Shown: positions 53,115-62,262, numbered from the stretch's first letter. The stretch is DNA of 64,000 nucleotides from Streptomyces xanthochromogenes (GCF_014650455.1 NZ_BMUZ01000007.1:302388-366387), one strand, 5' to 3'. Notes: a model not told the origin generated them from the letters alone. Program-made: numbers and translations.

Positions 53115-56100
53115 CTATCCCTCCGGATAGTAGAAGTGGTGTTTTTCACCAACCTGCTGATACCGCTGGCCCATCATGTCGACATCGAAGCTGCCAACCT
53201 TGGGCTGTCCAGCATGGAAGTGAGGGTTCGGGGCGTTGGGATCGCTCGTATGGTTGACGATCACACGCGTACCCTGCGGGGTTTCGTATTGATAGTAGAT
53301 CCCGTGAGCCCCCGGGTTCTGGTCGTACACGTAATTACTGACCCTGTACTGCTGCTTCGGGTCGTCGCCGACCGTCCATTGACGTGTCGGTTGTTGACTC
53401 CTTGGAATCCCCGCGCGATCTCTCGCCGCATTGAATGCCTCTGTCCTGTTCGAGAGGGTCTGGTTACACGGAGCCAGCCCCAACGGATCGGCCATGACAT
53501 GGGGGTTCTGGATGTAGGCAGCGGGATTGGGTGCGGGTTCCAGACCCAGGGGATCCTGACTGAGGTAGCGGGCTGATTCCGGATCGTAGTAGCGGTGATG
53601 GTTGTAGTGCAGGCCGGATTCGGGGTCGAAGAACTGGCCGGGAAACCGGAGAGGGCAGTCGGCGGCCGTTGCTTCGAGGGGTGTGGGCAACCGGGTGCCC
53701 CACAATGTGGTGCGGTGTTGCCAGGCCAATTCGCCATCAGCGGTGACGAGTTCGGTGGGTGTCCCGGCGGTGTCGGTGATGACGGCATGGAAGCGGGTGG
53801 TGTGGTCGGCCGTGGTGTCCTCGGCCAGCGTCGACAGGAAGGAAGTACCCGCCCTGCGGACCAAGGGACGATGGTCGGTCTGGGCTACGGCAGTGTGGGT
53901 GCCCGGTGCGTAGTCCCAGGTAGTGACCCGGCCATCCGGGGCGACCTGTTCGGCGAGGCGGGTACCGTCCCACGCGAAGACCGTGCGGTCGGTCGATGAC
54001 CCGTCTTCGAGCAGCCGGAATTTGGCAGTGCGACGACCCTGCGGGTCATAGACATACCGCCAGCGATCGCCCTCAGGGGTGATCACTCCGGTGAGACGGT
54101 CCTCGACGTTCCACGTGTAGGTCCAGGTCCTCCGCTGCCCGTTGAGGAGCTTGCGGGTCCTGCGGTTAATACGCCCCTGGGCGTCATGGGTATACGTCGT
54201 ACGCCCGGCCCGGCGCATCAAGTTGCGATCGAACTCACGGTCGCCTGAACTCGGATGAGCAGGGGCGGACGCATGGGTAAGGTTGCCGGCCGTGTCATAT
54301 ACGTAGGTCTCTGTCCAGCCATAGGCCTGGACGCCCGCGACCCGCCCCATCGCGTCCAGGTCGAACTTGCGAGTGCCCGTGGTGAGCTCGCGGATCTCGG
54401 TCAGGTAGCCATCCGGGCGGTACGCGTACGCACGGTACTGGAGGAGCCGCTGGGCCCCGTCGCTCACCGAGCCAAGGGTCTGGAGAGTGAGCCGGTGGGC
54501 CGAGTCCCAGGTCTGGCGGAGAACCGCGCCGCCACCGATGCGACGCTCGGTCTCGCGGCCTGAAGCATCGTAGGTAAAGCTCAATGTTCCGGAATCCGAA
54601 GTGAGTTGCTCTGGGCGCCCAGTGGCGTCGTACGCCAAATCTGATGTCGTGCCCGAAGGGGTGACCCTTCGGACGCGTCGGCCCAACGGATCGTAGACAA
54701 AGGTGGTCGTCCGACCGTTTACGGATTCGGCCAGTGCTCGGCCGAGCTCGTCACGCCGTGTAACAACGTCCGTATCGAGGTTGGTCGCTCGGACGATTTC
54801 ACCGGTTGCGTTGTAGGCATACGTCGTTACCTCACCCGCGTCCGACTGCTGCTCGGTGACCCGCCCCATCACGTCGCGGGTGAGCCGCAGCGTCTCTCCC
54901 GCACCGTTCGAGCGCGAGACGAGGTCGCCCGTCGCGTCGTGGGTGTAAGTCAGTGAGCGGCCGTTGAAATCTGTCTCCGTAACCAGCCGACCCGCCTCGT
55001 CATAGGTGTACGACCAGGTCAGGCCCTGCGGATTGGTCACTTCGGTCAGGCGAAGTTCAGTGTCGTAACCGAATGCGTGGGTCGTGCCGTCGGGGTCGGT
55101 ACGCTTGACCGGCAGGTCGAAGGGACCCGGCGTGTGACGGGTCAGGTTGCCTGCCGCGTCGGTGTGAGTAAGGAGATTCCCCTCGCCGTCCCATGTCCAG
55201 GACTCTCGGCTGCCGTCAGCGTATTCGCGCCATTCAGGCTTCCCTTCTACCGTCCAGTGCATGCGGATCGCGTGGCCCAGCACGTCGACTGACTGCACGA
55301 TGCGGCCGAAGGCGTCACGGCACACGGTCGTGGTGTGGCCAAGTTCGTCCGTTACGGCCAAAGGGAGCCCCGCCGCGCTCGGCACAACCGTCCGCGTGTG
55401 GCCGAGGGCGTCTGTAACGGCCACCAGGTGGCCGGAGTCGTCATAGGCGCGGCGGGTTTCGGCGCCGAGCGGGTCCATCGTGGTGAGCAGGTTCCCTGTG
55501 GCGTCATAGGTATGGCGCCAAGTGGCACCGCCCGGGTCGACGACCTCGATCGGCTGCCCGAACGCATTGTAGGTGGCCCTCGCCACGGATCCGTCAGGCA
55601 GAGCGAGTTCGACAAGGCGGCCGGCCTCGTCGTAGGCGTATCGCGTGGTCCGCCCCAACGCGTCCGTGACCGCCAACGGTTTGCCGCCGCGTTCGTCCCA
55701 AGCGGTGCGTGTGCTGTGGCCGGAGGGGTCGGTCTCCTCGACGACCAGGCCTTCGGCGTTGTAGCGGTGGGCCGAGCGTCGGCCCAAGGAGTCCGTGTAG
55801 GTCGTGGTACGGGCGCTCTCGTCGTATGCCAGCGAGCCTGACAGGATGCCCCCGACTCCGTCGGTGCGTACAACGCGCCCGAGCATGTCATAGACGTACG
55901 AGAACCATGTCCCGTTGCGATCCGTCCACTTGGTCATCCTGCCCTGGCCGTCGTACTCGAACGTCAGCGGCCTACCCGAGGAATTGATCACCTCGGTGAG
56001 GTTGCCCTCTTCGTCATAGCCGTAGCTCATGACCACCGTCCCGGCATCCGCCGACGAGTCCGGCCCGTAGCGGGAAGGCGCTTCGTCCAAGAGGCGCAGG

Positions 56101-57422
56101 GCGGTGATGCGGCGGCCGAGCGTGTCCACAGCAAGGTAGTAACCGCCGCTGTGGCGCAAGCCGACAGGTATGCCCTGCTCGGAGCGCTCGACGTCGATAC
56201 GAGCGCCGTTACGGTCTCGCCAACTGTCGACCGGTAGCCGGAAGACTCCGAAGGTGTCGGTGGGCATCGGAGTGCCGAAGCTGCGTACGACCCCGGTGTC
56301 CGGGTCGGTCACGGTCATGGAGCCGTCGGGCTTGCCGTCCCATTCCAGGGGCCAGCGGGCGCCCGTCGCCGGCAGTACCGGCTGACCCGCCTTGGGCACC
56401 GGATACACCAACCGCATACCGTCGGCGGCGCCGAACACCACTCCCTCGCCGTCGATCTGAAGGCACTCGTCCAGACTGGATATCCACGTGGGACCGAAGC
56501 ACGTGCCCGCACGGTAAGAGGACAGGTGTGTGCGGGTGAAGACGAGGGGCAGGGCGCCGGGCAGACTCAGGTCGGTCTGGGTCATCAGCATGGCACCGGT
56601 GGCCACGTCGATCGGCTCTCCGACGCATGGGGTGCGATCGGCCTGCCGGGCAGCCGGTCCCAGTTCCACAAGGTCGGGGCGGAGAGAGGGGGGACGCAGC
56701 ATGAAGGGGCTCTGACTGCTGAAGGCGCCCTCGGCGCCGGCCTTCAGAACACCGCTACCCGCACCGAATGCCCCGCCATAGATCATGCCGTCTTTGGCCG
56801 CCTCGTTGATCTCGTCGAGGCTCAGCCCCTTTTGCTGGCCGGTCGCGATCTTCAGGGGCTGGGCGACCGCAAGATCGACGGTGACCGATTCGATTCCTCC
56901 GAAGGCGGCCGCGATCAAGGTCCCTGCCGCGAGCTCCGCGACGGTGGCGGAGACCGCGACGCCCAAGGTACCCCCGAGTTCGATGATGGCGTCGGCGGCG
57001 GCCACCGCCGCCCCCGATGCCAGGCCTGCGGTGAGGAACGCCACCGCGACGCCGCCGGCGATAACGGCCGCATCGATCCCGATCTGGATCCAGAGTTTGT
57101 GGATGGCGTGATCAACGGCGTCGGCGAACTTGTCGAGCGCCTCCGCCATCTTGTGGGCCGACTTGGAAAGGTCACTCAGCCAGCCCGCGTTGCCGCCCTT
57201 CGCATACCGGCCCCAGAACACCTCGAACGCGTCTATCGCCTCACCCTTGTTGTTGTGGATGAGGGAGGAGGCCGCATTGTTCACCGGCGTCCTTACGTCA
57301 TCCACCGCGTCGGCGAAGGTGCGCCAAGCATCGGCGGCATGCCGCAAGGTCCCGGAGTTGGCATCCGGCCACCACATGCCCAACTTGAGCAGGATCTCTT
57401 TGGCCTCGTCCTCGATGCTCAC
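53115..57422 (-). CDS. RHS polymorphic toxin with WXG-like N-terminus
   Basis: 1435-aa RHS/YD-repeat protein. N-terminus: helical WXG100-like domain (1-110, with a WPD/WGRYA pattern), then hydrophobic segments (about 112-190). Next a DUF6531 lead-in (CVGEPIDVATGAMLMTQTDL), some 30 YD repeats (about 450-1180), the RHS core ending YLSQDPLGLEPAPNPAAYIQ and a second DPLGLAPC, after which the cargo starts. The last 116 residues are the toxin: AGIPRSQQP, then NHTSDPNAPNPHFHAG and EKHHFYYPEG. This pattern matches a common RHS cargo of the HNH/Endo VII nuclease group, as I recall it; His residues are the likely catalytic ones. The GTG start overlaps the upstream stop (GTGA). Confidence 0.88.
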   Translation of the reverse strand: MSIEDEAKEILLKLGMWWPDANSGTLRHAADAWRTFADAVDDVRTPVNNAASSLIHNNKGEAIDAFEVFWGRYAKGGNAGWLSDLSKSAHKMAEALDKFADAVDHAIHKLWIQIGIDAAVIAGGVAVAFLTAGLASGAAVAAADAIIELGGTLGVAVSATVAELAAGTLIAAAFGGIESVTVDLAVAQPLKIATGQQKGLSLDEINEAAKDGMIYGGAFGAGSGVLKAGAEGAFSSQSPFMLRPPSLRPDLVELGPAARQADRTPCVGEPIDVATGAMLMTQTDLSLPGALPLVFTRTHLSSYRAGTCFGPTWISSLDECLQIDGEGVVFGAADGMRLVYPVPKAGQPVLPATGARWPLEWDGKPDGSMTVTDPDTGVVRSFGTPMPTDTFGVFRLPVDSWRDRNGARIDVERSEQGIPVGLRHSGGYYLAVDTLGRRITALRLLDEAPSRYGPDSSADAGTVVMSYGYDEEGNLTEVINSSGRPLTFEYDGQGRMTKWTDRNGTWFSYVYDMLGRVVRTDGVGGILSGSLAYDESARTTTYTDSLGRRSAHRYNAEGLVVEETDPSGHSTRTAWDERGGKPLAVTDALGRTTRYAYDEAGRLVELALPDGSVARATYNAFGQPIEVVDPGGATWRHTYDATGNLLTTMDPLGAETRRAYDDSGHLVAVTDALGHTRTVVPSAAGLPLAVTDELGHTTTVCRDAFGRIVQSVDVLGHAIRMHWTVEGKPEWREYADGSRESWTWDGEGNLLTHTDAAGNLTRHTPGPFDLPVKRTDPDGTTHAFGYDTELRLTEVTNPQGLTWSYTYDEAGRLVTETDFNGRSLTYTHDATGDLVSRSNGAGETLRLTRDVMGRVTEQQSDAGEVTTYAYNATGEIVRATNLDTDVVTRRDELGRALAESVNGRTTTFVYDPLGRRVRRVTPSGTTSDLAYDATGRPEQLTSDSGTLSFTYDASGRETERRIGGGAVLRQTWDSAHRLTLQTLGSVSDGAQRLLQYRAYAYRPDGYLTEIRELTTGTRKFDLDAMGRVAGVQAYGWTETYVYDTAGNLTHASAPAHPSSGDREFDRNLMRRAGRTTYTHDAQGRINRRTRKLLNGQRRTWTYTWNVEDRLTGVITPEGDRWRYVYDPQGRRTAKFRLLEDGSSTDRTVFAWDGTRLAEQVAPDGRVTTWDYAPGTHTAVAQTDHRPLVRRAGTSFLSTLAEDTTADHTTRFHAVITDTAGTPTELVTADGELAWQHRTTLWGTRLPTPLEATAADCPLRFPGQFFDPESGLHYNHHRYYDPESARYLSQDPLGLEPAPNPAAYIQNPHVMADPLGLAPCNQTLSNRTEAFNAARDRAGIPRSQQPTRQWTVGDDPKQQYRVSNYVYDQNPGAHGIYYQYETPQGTRVIVNHTSDPNAPNPHFHAGQPKVGSFDVDMMGQRYQQVGEKHHFYYPEG

Positions 57423-57778
57423 TGGGAATCGCCGCCACCCGCGCCATCGGTCGACTTCTTGACCTTGGTGAACATCCCTGCGATCAACTGGTCGTTGTCG
57501 ACGTGCCCGTCGGACATGTCCACCATCGCCTCGTGGATGCTGACCAATCCGAGCACGAGCGTGCCCGCAGCCCGCTCGATGACCTTCTGCTGGGGCGCGT
57601 AGGCGTCATGGAATGCTTTTCCCTGCTCATCGTCACCCCAGGGCGCGCCGAACCCGTCGAGGGCGTGGACGAGGTTGGTCAGGGCAGTACTCAGGTTCGC
57701 GGCCTGCTCATGGAAGACCGGTGCGGTGAGTTTCACATCCGCGACCTTGATGTCCAGAACCCTGCCGTCGTCGCCCAT
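57419..57778 (-). CDS. WXG100/ESAT-6-like small protein
   Basis: 119-aa all-helical protein with the PWGDDEQGKAFHDAY turn (WxG-like) between two helices, a length and pattern typical of ESX substrates and their chaperone-like partners. ATG 57778 has GGGGAG 6 nt upstream. Its stop overlaps the RHS start by 4 nt, so it is the first gene of the three-gene toxin operon. It probably pairs with the RHS N-terminal domain for export by a type VII system, which is not in this window. Confidence 0.8.
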   Translation of the reverse strand: MGDDGRVLDIKVADVKLTAPVFHEQAANLSTALTNLVHALDGFGAPWGDDEQGKAFHDAYAPQQKVIERAAGTLVLGLVSIHEAMVDMSDGHVDNDQLIAGMFTKVKKSTDGAGGGDSQ

Positions 57779-57902
57779 TCAGCACTCCCCGCTGTTCCCC
57801 GCTGCCCACTAGAACCTCCACGACCCTAGGAGCAGGAGGTAAAGAAAAGTCCAAGCGATCCCTATGCGGGTGCAATACATCCGCCGCACGAGCGACGACA
57901 CG

Positions 57903-57943
57903 ACCGTGGCCCGCACCCCCCGGAGGGGAATGCGGGCCACGGT
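57903..57943. terminator. Hairpin terminator
   Basis: Perfect 13-bp stem ACCGTGGCCCGCA / TGCGGGCCACGGT, 15-nt loop, just after the stop (57976) of the leftward secreted-protein gene. It separates that cluster from the toxin operon. Confidence 0.8.
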
Positions 57944-57975
57944 TCAACTGCGGCTCCCGGATGGGTACTTGGGGG

Positions 57976-59349
57976 TTACGTCGTCGGGTTGCCGTCCGTG
58001 ACGTAGTTGTGCAGGCCCGGGACGGTCAGGGTGCCGCCGAACTGGCCGGCCTGGCGGACCGTCGCGTTGGTGAAGAAGGCGAACGGGACGTTCAGCGGGG
58101 GCGGGGTGGCCGGGCTGAAGGTGATCGGGATCAGGCCGAAGAGGTTGCCCTTCAGCTCCTCCGTGTACATCGTCACCGTGCCGTTGCGGATCGTCGACGT
58201 CGAGCCGGAGCGCGCCACGACGTGGGCCGTGGTGGGCTTGCCGTTGACGTCGGGCCCGTACACCTGCTGGTCCAGGTCCTTGATGTCCACGGAGGAGGCC
58301 GTGAACTTGAGGACCTTCTTCGTCGTGTCGCCGGCCTTGACCTCGACGATGCCCTCGTAGTTCAGGCCGCTCAGGGTGAGCAGCGAGCTCTTGAGGATCC
58401 ACGGCTGGGTCGGCAGCGTCGGTACGCCGCTGTCCTGCTTGGCCGCGGCGAGCGCCTTCGGGTCGGCGGTCGGGCACGGGAAGGGGGGCTTGGCGCCATC
58501 AGGGATGGCCGCGTCCTTCTTCGGGTCCAACCCCTTTGCCGCGTCCGGGAGTTCACCGACCTTCTGGCCCGCCTCGTCCGCCGCCTTCTTGATGGCCTCC
58601 GTCGTCTTGTCGAGCGCGCTGTCGCCCGTCTTCGCGGCGGGAGTACTCGGCTTCGCAGCCTTCGTCGACGGCTTCGCCGAGGACTTGGGTGCGGCCGTGC
58701 TCGCCGACGGCTTCGGCGACGCGGGCGGCGTCGACGCGCTCGGCGACGCCGTGGGAGACGGCGTGTCGTGAATGCCGAGCAGGTCCTTGAGCGCGTCGCC
58801 CAGACCCAGCGGGTCCAGCGGGTTCTTCTTGGCGGCCGGCGGCGTCGCGGGCGCCGACTTGCCCGCCGGCGGCTGGGCCGTGGACGGCTTGTCCGAGGAC
58901 TTGCCCGAGGGCTGGGTCGCGGGCTTCAGGAGCTTGTCGACCGCGTCACCGGCGGAACCGGAGGCCGTGGGCGTGGGCGTCTTGGAGTCGGCGGCCTTGT
59001 CGTCCGCCTTGTCGTCCGCCTTCTTGTCCGCCGACGCCGAGGGGCTCGGCGACGCCTTGCCGGAGGCGCTGCTCGACGGGCTCGGCGAGGCCGACGGGCT
59101 GTCCGAGCGGGTCACACAGGGGCCGGGCGCGAAGGGGATGTCCGTCTTGTCGTCGGCCATCGCGAGCTTGGGCGTGAGGCTCATTCCGACCAGCACGGCC
59201 GTGGGCATGGCGGCGAGTGCCATCGCCTTGCCCGCGGGCATGTGCCACTTGGTCAGCAGTGACTTCCTCGGGGCCGCGTGCCGCGGCCCCTTTCTTTCCC
59301 GCGGGTCGCCGCCTCCGGTCGAGTCCAGCTGCGTCTCGTCACCCCGCAC
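57976..59349 (-). CDS. Secreted Pro/Ala/Ser/Lys-rich protein with C-terminal beta domain
   Basis: 457 aa. A charged cytosolic tail (1-40), a signal-like hydrophobic helix (about 48-68, AGKAMALAAMPTAVLVGMSL) ending in LAMA, a low-complexity linker of about 200 residues (SPSASPSPSSSASG, PSTKAAKPSTPAAK), and a structured C-terminal 150 residues (LTLSGLNYEGIVEVKAGDTT ... VPGLHNYVTDG). Its C-terminal domain resembles the DUF6230 protein encoded two genes upstream. GTG 59349 follows GGAGG and overlaps the DUF6114 gene by 11 nt. Cell-envelope or exported; function unknown. Confidence 0.75.
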   Translation of the reverse strand: MRGDETQLDSTGGGDPRERKGPRHAAPRKSLLTKWHMPAGKAMALAAMPTAVLVGMSLTPKLAMADDKTDIPFAPGPCVTRSDSPSASPSPSSSASGKASPSPSASADKKADDKADDKAADSKTPTPTASGSAGDAVDKLLKPATQPSGKSSDKPSTAQPPAGKSAPATPPAAKKNPLDPLGLGDALKDLLGIHDTPSPTASPSASTPPASPKPSASTAAPKSSAKPSTKAAKPSTPAAKTGDSALDKTTEAIKKAADEAGQKVGELPDAAKGLDPKKDAAIPDGAKPPFPCPTADPKALAAAKQDSGVPTLPTQPWILKSSLLTLSGLNYEGIVEVKAGDTTKKVLKFTASSVDIKDLDQQVYGPDVNGKPTTAHVVARSGSTSTIRNGTVTMYTEELKGNLFGLIPITFSPATPPPLNVPFAFFTNATVRQAGQFGGTLTVPGLHNYVTDGNPTT

Positions 59350-59866
59350 TGTTCCTCCCGCCGTTGGCGTCAACTGTCGTTTCGGTAGCGGCGGTTGTCG
59401 GCTCCGGCGCGCCCTCGGGCGCGGGACCGGCGGGCGTGACGTCCGTCGACTCCGTCTGCTTGTCCCCTCGACGCGGCTTGGCCGGCACCCAGGCACAGGC
59501 GAGCGCGCCGCCGAACAGGGAGAGCAGGAAGCCGACGACGAAGCCGCCGATGTTGGCGATGGGGATCGAGATCAGCGCCAGCAGGATCGCCGCTACGCCC
59601 GCGAACGTCCGCACCACGCTGTGGAACCACATGGTCAGGCCGAGCGTGACCAGCAGAACGCCGATGATGAGCGAGCCCGCGCCGGCCGTCGTCGACATCG
59701 CCAGCGTGACGTTGCCGAGGTGCATGTTGGCGTACGGGAAGTACATGATGGGCACGCCGCCGGCGATGGTGAACAGCCCGGCCCAGAACGGCCGACGGCC
59801 CCTCCACGCCCGGAACCGAAGCCGCCAGTGCTGGAAGTCGCGGGAACCCGTGGTCTCGGCGCTCAT
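59339..59866 (-). CDS. DUF6114 membrane protein
   Basis: 175 aa, four membrane helices: FWAGLFTIAGGVPIMYFPY (about 29-47), a second at about 55-80, a third about 85-105, and a fourth about 110-133 (GFVVGFLLSLFGGALACAWV). The tail is Thr/Pro/Ala-rich and cytosolic. This is what I know as DUF6114. ATG 59866 follows GGGAG at 9 nt. It overlaps the next gene, so the two are translationally coupled. Role unknown; probably an envelope partner of the flanking exported proteins. Confidence 0.82.
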   Translation of the reverse strand: MSAETTGSRDFQHWRLRFRAWRGRRPFWAGLFTIAGGVPIMYFPYANMHLGNVTLAMSTTAGAGSLIIGVLLVTLGLTMWFHSVVRTFAGVAAILLALISIPIANIGGFVVGFLLSLFGGALACAWVPAKPRRGDKQTESTDVTPAGPAPEGAPEPTTAATETTVDANGGRNSAG

Positions 59867-59965
59867 GGAAAACAGCTCCCTGGTACCGCAATTGCTGTGA
59901 GATGTAGAAGAAGGTCCCGGTGACCGACGGGCTCTGGGGGACACTCGCCGGCCACCGGTCGGGCC

Positions 59966-60646
59966 CTAGATCTTGGGCGCCGGCTCGCACTCGTGCTTGC
60001 CACCGGTCAGGCTCAGGCTGAGCCCCGGCAGCTTGAACGAGCCCGCGGTGGTCGCCCACGCACGCTGCTGCACGTTGGAGAGCACCGCGCGGTCGGCACG
60101 CTGCGCGAAGCCGTACGGGCTGCCGCCCGGCGTCTTCCCGTCCGCACCGGGCTGGATCTTGGTGACGACGTTGCCGTTCGCGTCCCGCTTGCCTTCGCCC
60201 GCCGCCACACCGATGTCGATGTTGGTGAACTGGGCGTCGGTGGAGAGCTCCGACACATCGAGGTAGATGTTGGTCGCCTCGATCTTCTGGTCGCCCTGAC
60301 CAGCCTTCAGCGTCATCGTCACGTCGCCGAGGCCGAACGGCAGCGGCTGGACGACCGACTGGCACATCTTGGTGATGGTGGCGTCACTGAACCCGGAGAC
60401 AACGACGGGGTGCACCGCGTCCTTGCCGTTCAGGTCCTTGCCGGTCGCGACGCTCCCGTACTGCAGGAGGTTGCGACCGTCGAGCTGCTGAGCCGTCACC
60501 TTGAAGTCGACACCGGACACACTGAACGACGCCGCGAGCGCGCCCTGTGCCAGGCCGACGCCGATCGCGGCCGTCGCGGCCACGCTCGGCACCATGACCA
60601 GCGCGAACCGCTTCCATCTGGTCCCGCCACGTACTTGGGACTCCAT
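59966..60646 (-). CDS. DUF6230 exported protein
   Basis: 226 aa. Signal-like N-terminus (MESQVRGGTRWKRFALVMVP, hydrophobic core, ALA) and a beta-rich body: ASFSVSGVDFKVTAQQLDG, VTMTLKAGQGDQKIEATNIY, FKLPGLSLSLTGG. I know this family as DUF6230, sometimes called cholesterol esterase in old annotation without good evidence; no Ser-hydrolase motif is visible. ATG 60646 has an excellent GGAGGAAAG ribosome site. First of three leftward genes. Confidence 0.82.
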   Translation of the reverse strand: MESQVRGGTRWKRFALVMVPSVAATAAIGVGLAQGALAASFSVSGVDFKVTAQQLDGRNLLQYGSVATGKDLNGKDAVHPVVVSGFSDATITKMCQSVVQPLPFGLGDVTMTLKAGQGDQKIEATNIYLDVSELSTDAQFTNIDIGVAAGEGKRDANGNVVTKIQPGADGKTPGGSPYGFAQRADRAVLSNVQQRAWATTAGSFKLPGLSLSLTGGKHECEPAPKI

Positions 60647-61290
60647 GACTTTCCTCCTTCTCGGACGTACATCTCCGGGACGGACCCTCAAGGGCTGTCA
60701 CGGGATGGGAGAAGTGCTACGTCCTCGGGAAGGGGAGCGCACGGGAGGTCGACCGCGTACGACTCGCGCACCTCGTCCGACACCGGCGATCACCCCCGAG
60801 CGACAACCACTGGCCACGCATTCGCGCAACCTCTGGACAGGCCCTGCCGGAGAGCAGAGACCCCCCTGTCCACGGCCGGTGTCACTGCCACCGGCCGGCC
60901 CGGTGGGGACCCAAGTCAGCGGCCGCGCCGAGTGGCTGTCGGGCTGGTGCGTTATTGGACCGAGCGTGGCCGATCGTGGTCCATTCGGAGCCGCCGCACA
61001 AGGGGGTTCGTTACTAGCCAGTAACGGCCTGATAACCGAGGCGCGACCGGCGGGTATCGACCGGGCACGCAGGGTGCCGTCGAGTGGCCGGACAGAACAT
61101 GAAATCGCCGCAGAAAAGCGGACGTAAGATCCAGCTCAACTTACTGGAAGTAACAGCGGCCGCGTTTACCAAGTTTTGGTAAAACGCGGCCGCCTCTTGT
61201 CTCTCTGTCGCCAAATCGTCCGCCGCGGAACGCGTTTCGGGACTCACTCGGTGACAGGTTCATGAACATCCGAAGACGTTCGGAGGTGGG
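60647..61290. promoter_or_regulatory. Long intergenic region with two TTACT palindromes
   Basis: 644 bp without a convincing gene. Two related inverted repeats: CGTTACT-AGCC-AGTAACG (61009-61026) and TTACT-GGA-AGTAA (61141-61153), reminiscent of TetR-type sites. The near-gene half (60650-60900) must hold the DUF6230 promoter, but I cannot place it. A terminator hairpin follows at 61156. Confidence 0.55.
61156..61193. terminator. Long hairpin terminator with two NotI sites
   Basis: GCGGCCGCGTTTACCAA / TTGGTAAAACGCGGCCGC, a 17-18-bp stem with one bulged base and a 3-nt loop, about 100 bp after the end (61291) of the leftward thioredoxin-TPR gene. Confidence 0.85.
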
Positions 61291-62262
61291 TCAGAAGAGC
61301 ACCCTCGCCAGCGCGGTTCGGGCCGCCGAGACGCGCGGGTCGTCCCCGCCGATCACGTCGAAGAGCTCCAGGAGACGGACCCGGGCGGCATCGCGGTCGT
61401 CACCGAACGTGCGCCGGACCGTCTCGACCAGCCGCCCGAAGGCGTCCTCGACATGACCGCCGACCAGATCGAGGTCGGCCGCCGCGATCTGGGCCGCCAC
61501 GTCGGCCGGCTTGTCGGCCGCGTCCTTGCGGACCTGGACGGGGTCGAGCGACTGGACGCGCTGGAGCAGTTCGGCCTGCGCCAGGCCGAGCTTGGCCTCC
61601 GGGTTGCCCGGGTCGTCGCTCAGTACGTTCCGGTACGCCTGGACCGCACCGGCCAGATCGCCCGAGTCGAGGGCGACGACGGCCGCTTCGAGCAGCGCGT
61701 CGTAGGGGCCCACCGGGGCCGGCGCCTCGGCGGCGGGGACGGCGGCCGCGTCCTGGTCCACCGCGATGCCGGTCAGGCCGAAGCGCTCCTCGGCGACCTG
61801 CACCAACTGGTCCAGGGTCTCGCGGATCTGCGCCTCCGGGGCCGCACCCTGGAACAGGGGCAGCGCCTGGCCGGCGACGACCGCGAAGACAGCCGGAATC
61901 CCCTGGATTCCGAACTGCTGCATCAGCATCTGGTTCGCGTCGACGTCGATCTTGGCAAGGAGGAAACGGCCGTTGTACTCGACGGCGAGGCGTTCGAGCA
62001 GCGGGCCCAGCTGCTTGCAGGGCTCGCACCACTCGGCCCAGAAGTCGATGACGACCGGCACCTCGGCGGAGCGGGTCAGTACGTCGCGCTCGAAAGAGGC
62101 CTCGTCGACATCGATGACGAGGGCGGACGGCGCGACCGCCGGGACCCCGCCCTGTCGGGCGGCCTCGGCTCGCGCCTGCTCCGCCTTGCTCTTGGCCTCA
62201 CCGGCCGCCTTCACCGCGGCGAGGTCGACGACGCCGCTCATGGACATGTTCCTAGGCTGCAT
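61291..62262 (-). CDS. Thioredoxin-TPR co-chaperone (YbbN/CnoX-like)
   Basis: 323 aa. A low-complexity Ala/Glu/Lys tail (1-45), a thioredoxin domain (about 48-160) with active site WAEWCEPCKQ (Cys79, Cys82; Glu-Pro instead of Gly-Pro), and C-terminal TPR-like helices (about 190-320: YDALLEAAVVALDSGDLAGA). This arrangement is that of YbbN/CnoX, which binds unfolded or oxidised proteins and hands them to chaperonin. ATG 62262 follows GGAGG at 8 nt. Confidence 0.9.
   Translation of the reverse strand: MQPRNMSMSGVVDLAAVKAAGEAKSKAEQARAEAARQGGVPAVAPSALVIDVDEASFERDVLTRSAEVPVVIDFWAEWCEPCKQLGPLLERLAVEYNGRFLLAKIDVDANQMLMQQFGIQGIPAVFAVVAGQALPLFQGAAPEAQIRETLDQLVQVAEERFGLTGIAVDQDAAAVPAAEAPAPVGPYDALLEAAVVALDSGDLAGAVQAYRNVLSDDPGNPEAKLGLAQAELLQRVQSLDPVQVRKDAADKPADVAAQIAAADLDLVGGHVEDAFGRLVETVRRTFGDDRDAARVRLLELFDVIGGDDPRVSAARTALARVLF

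Noticed and set aside
61014..61247. A 77-aa minus-strand frame in the long gap
   Set aside because: No ribosome site, no recognisable fold, and it spans the terminator hairpin of the thioredoxin-TPR gene.
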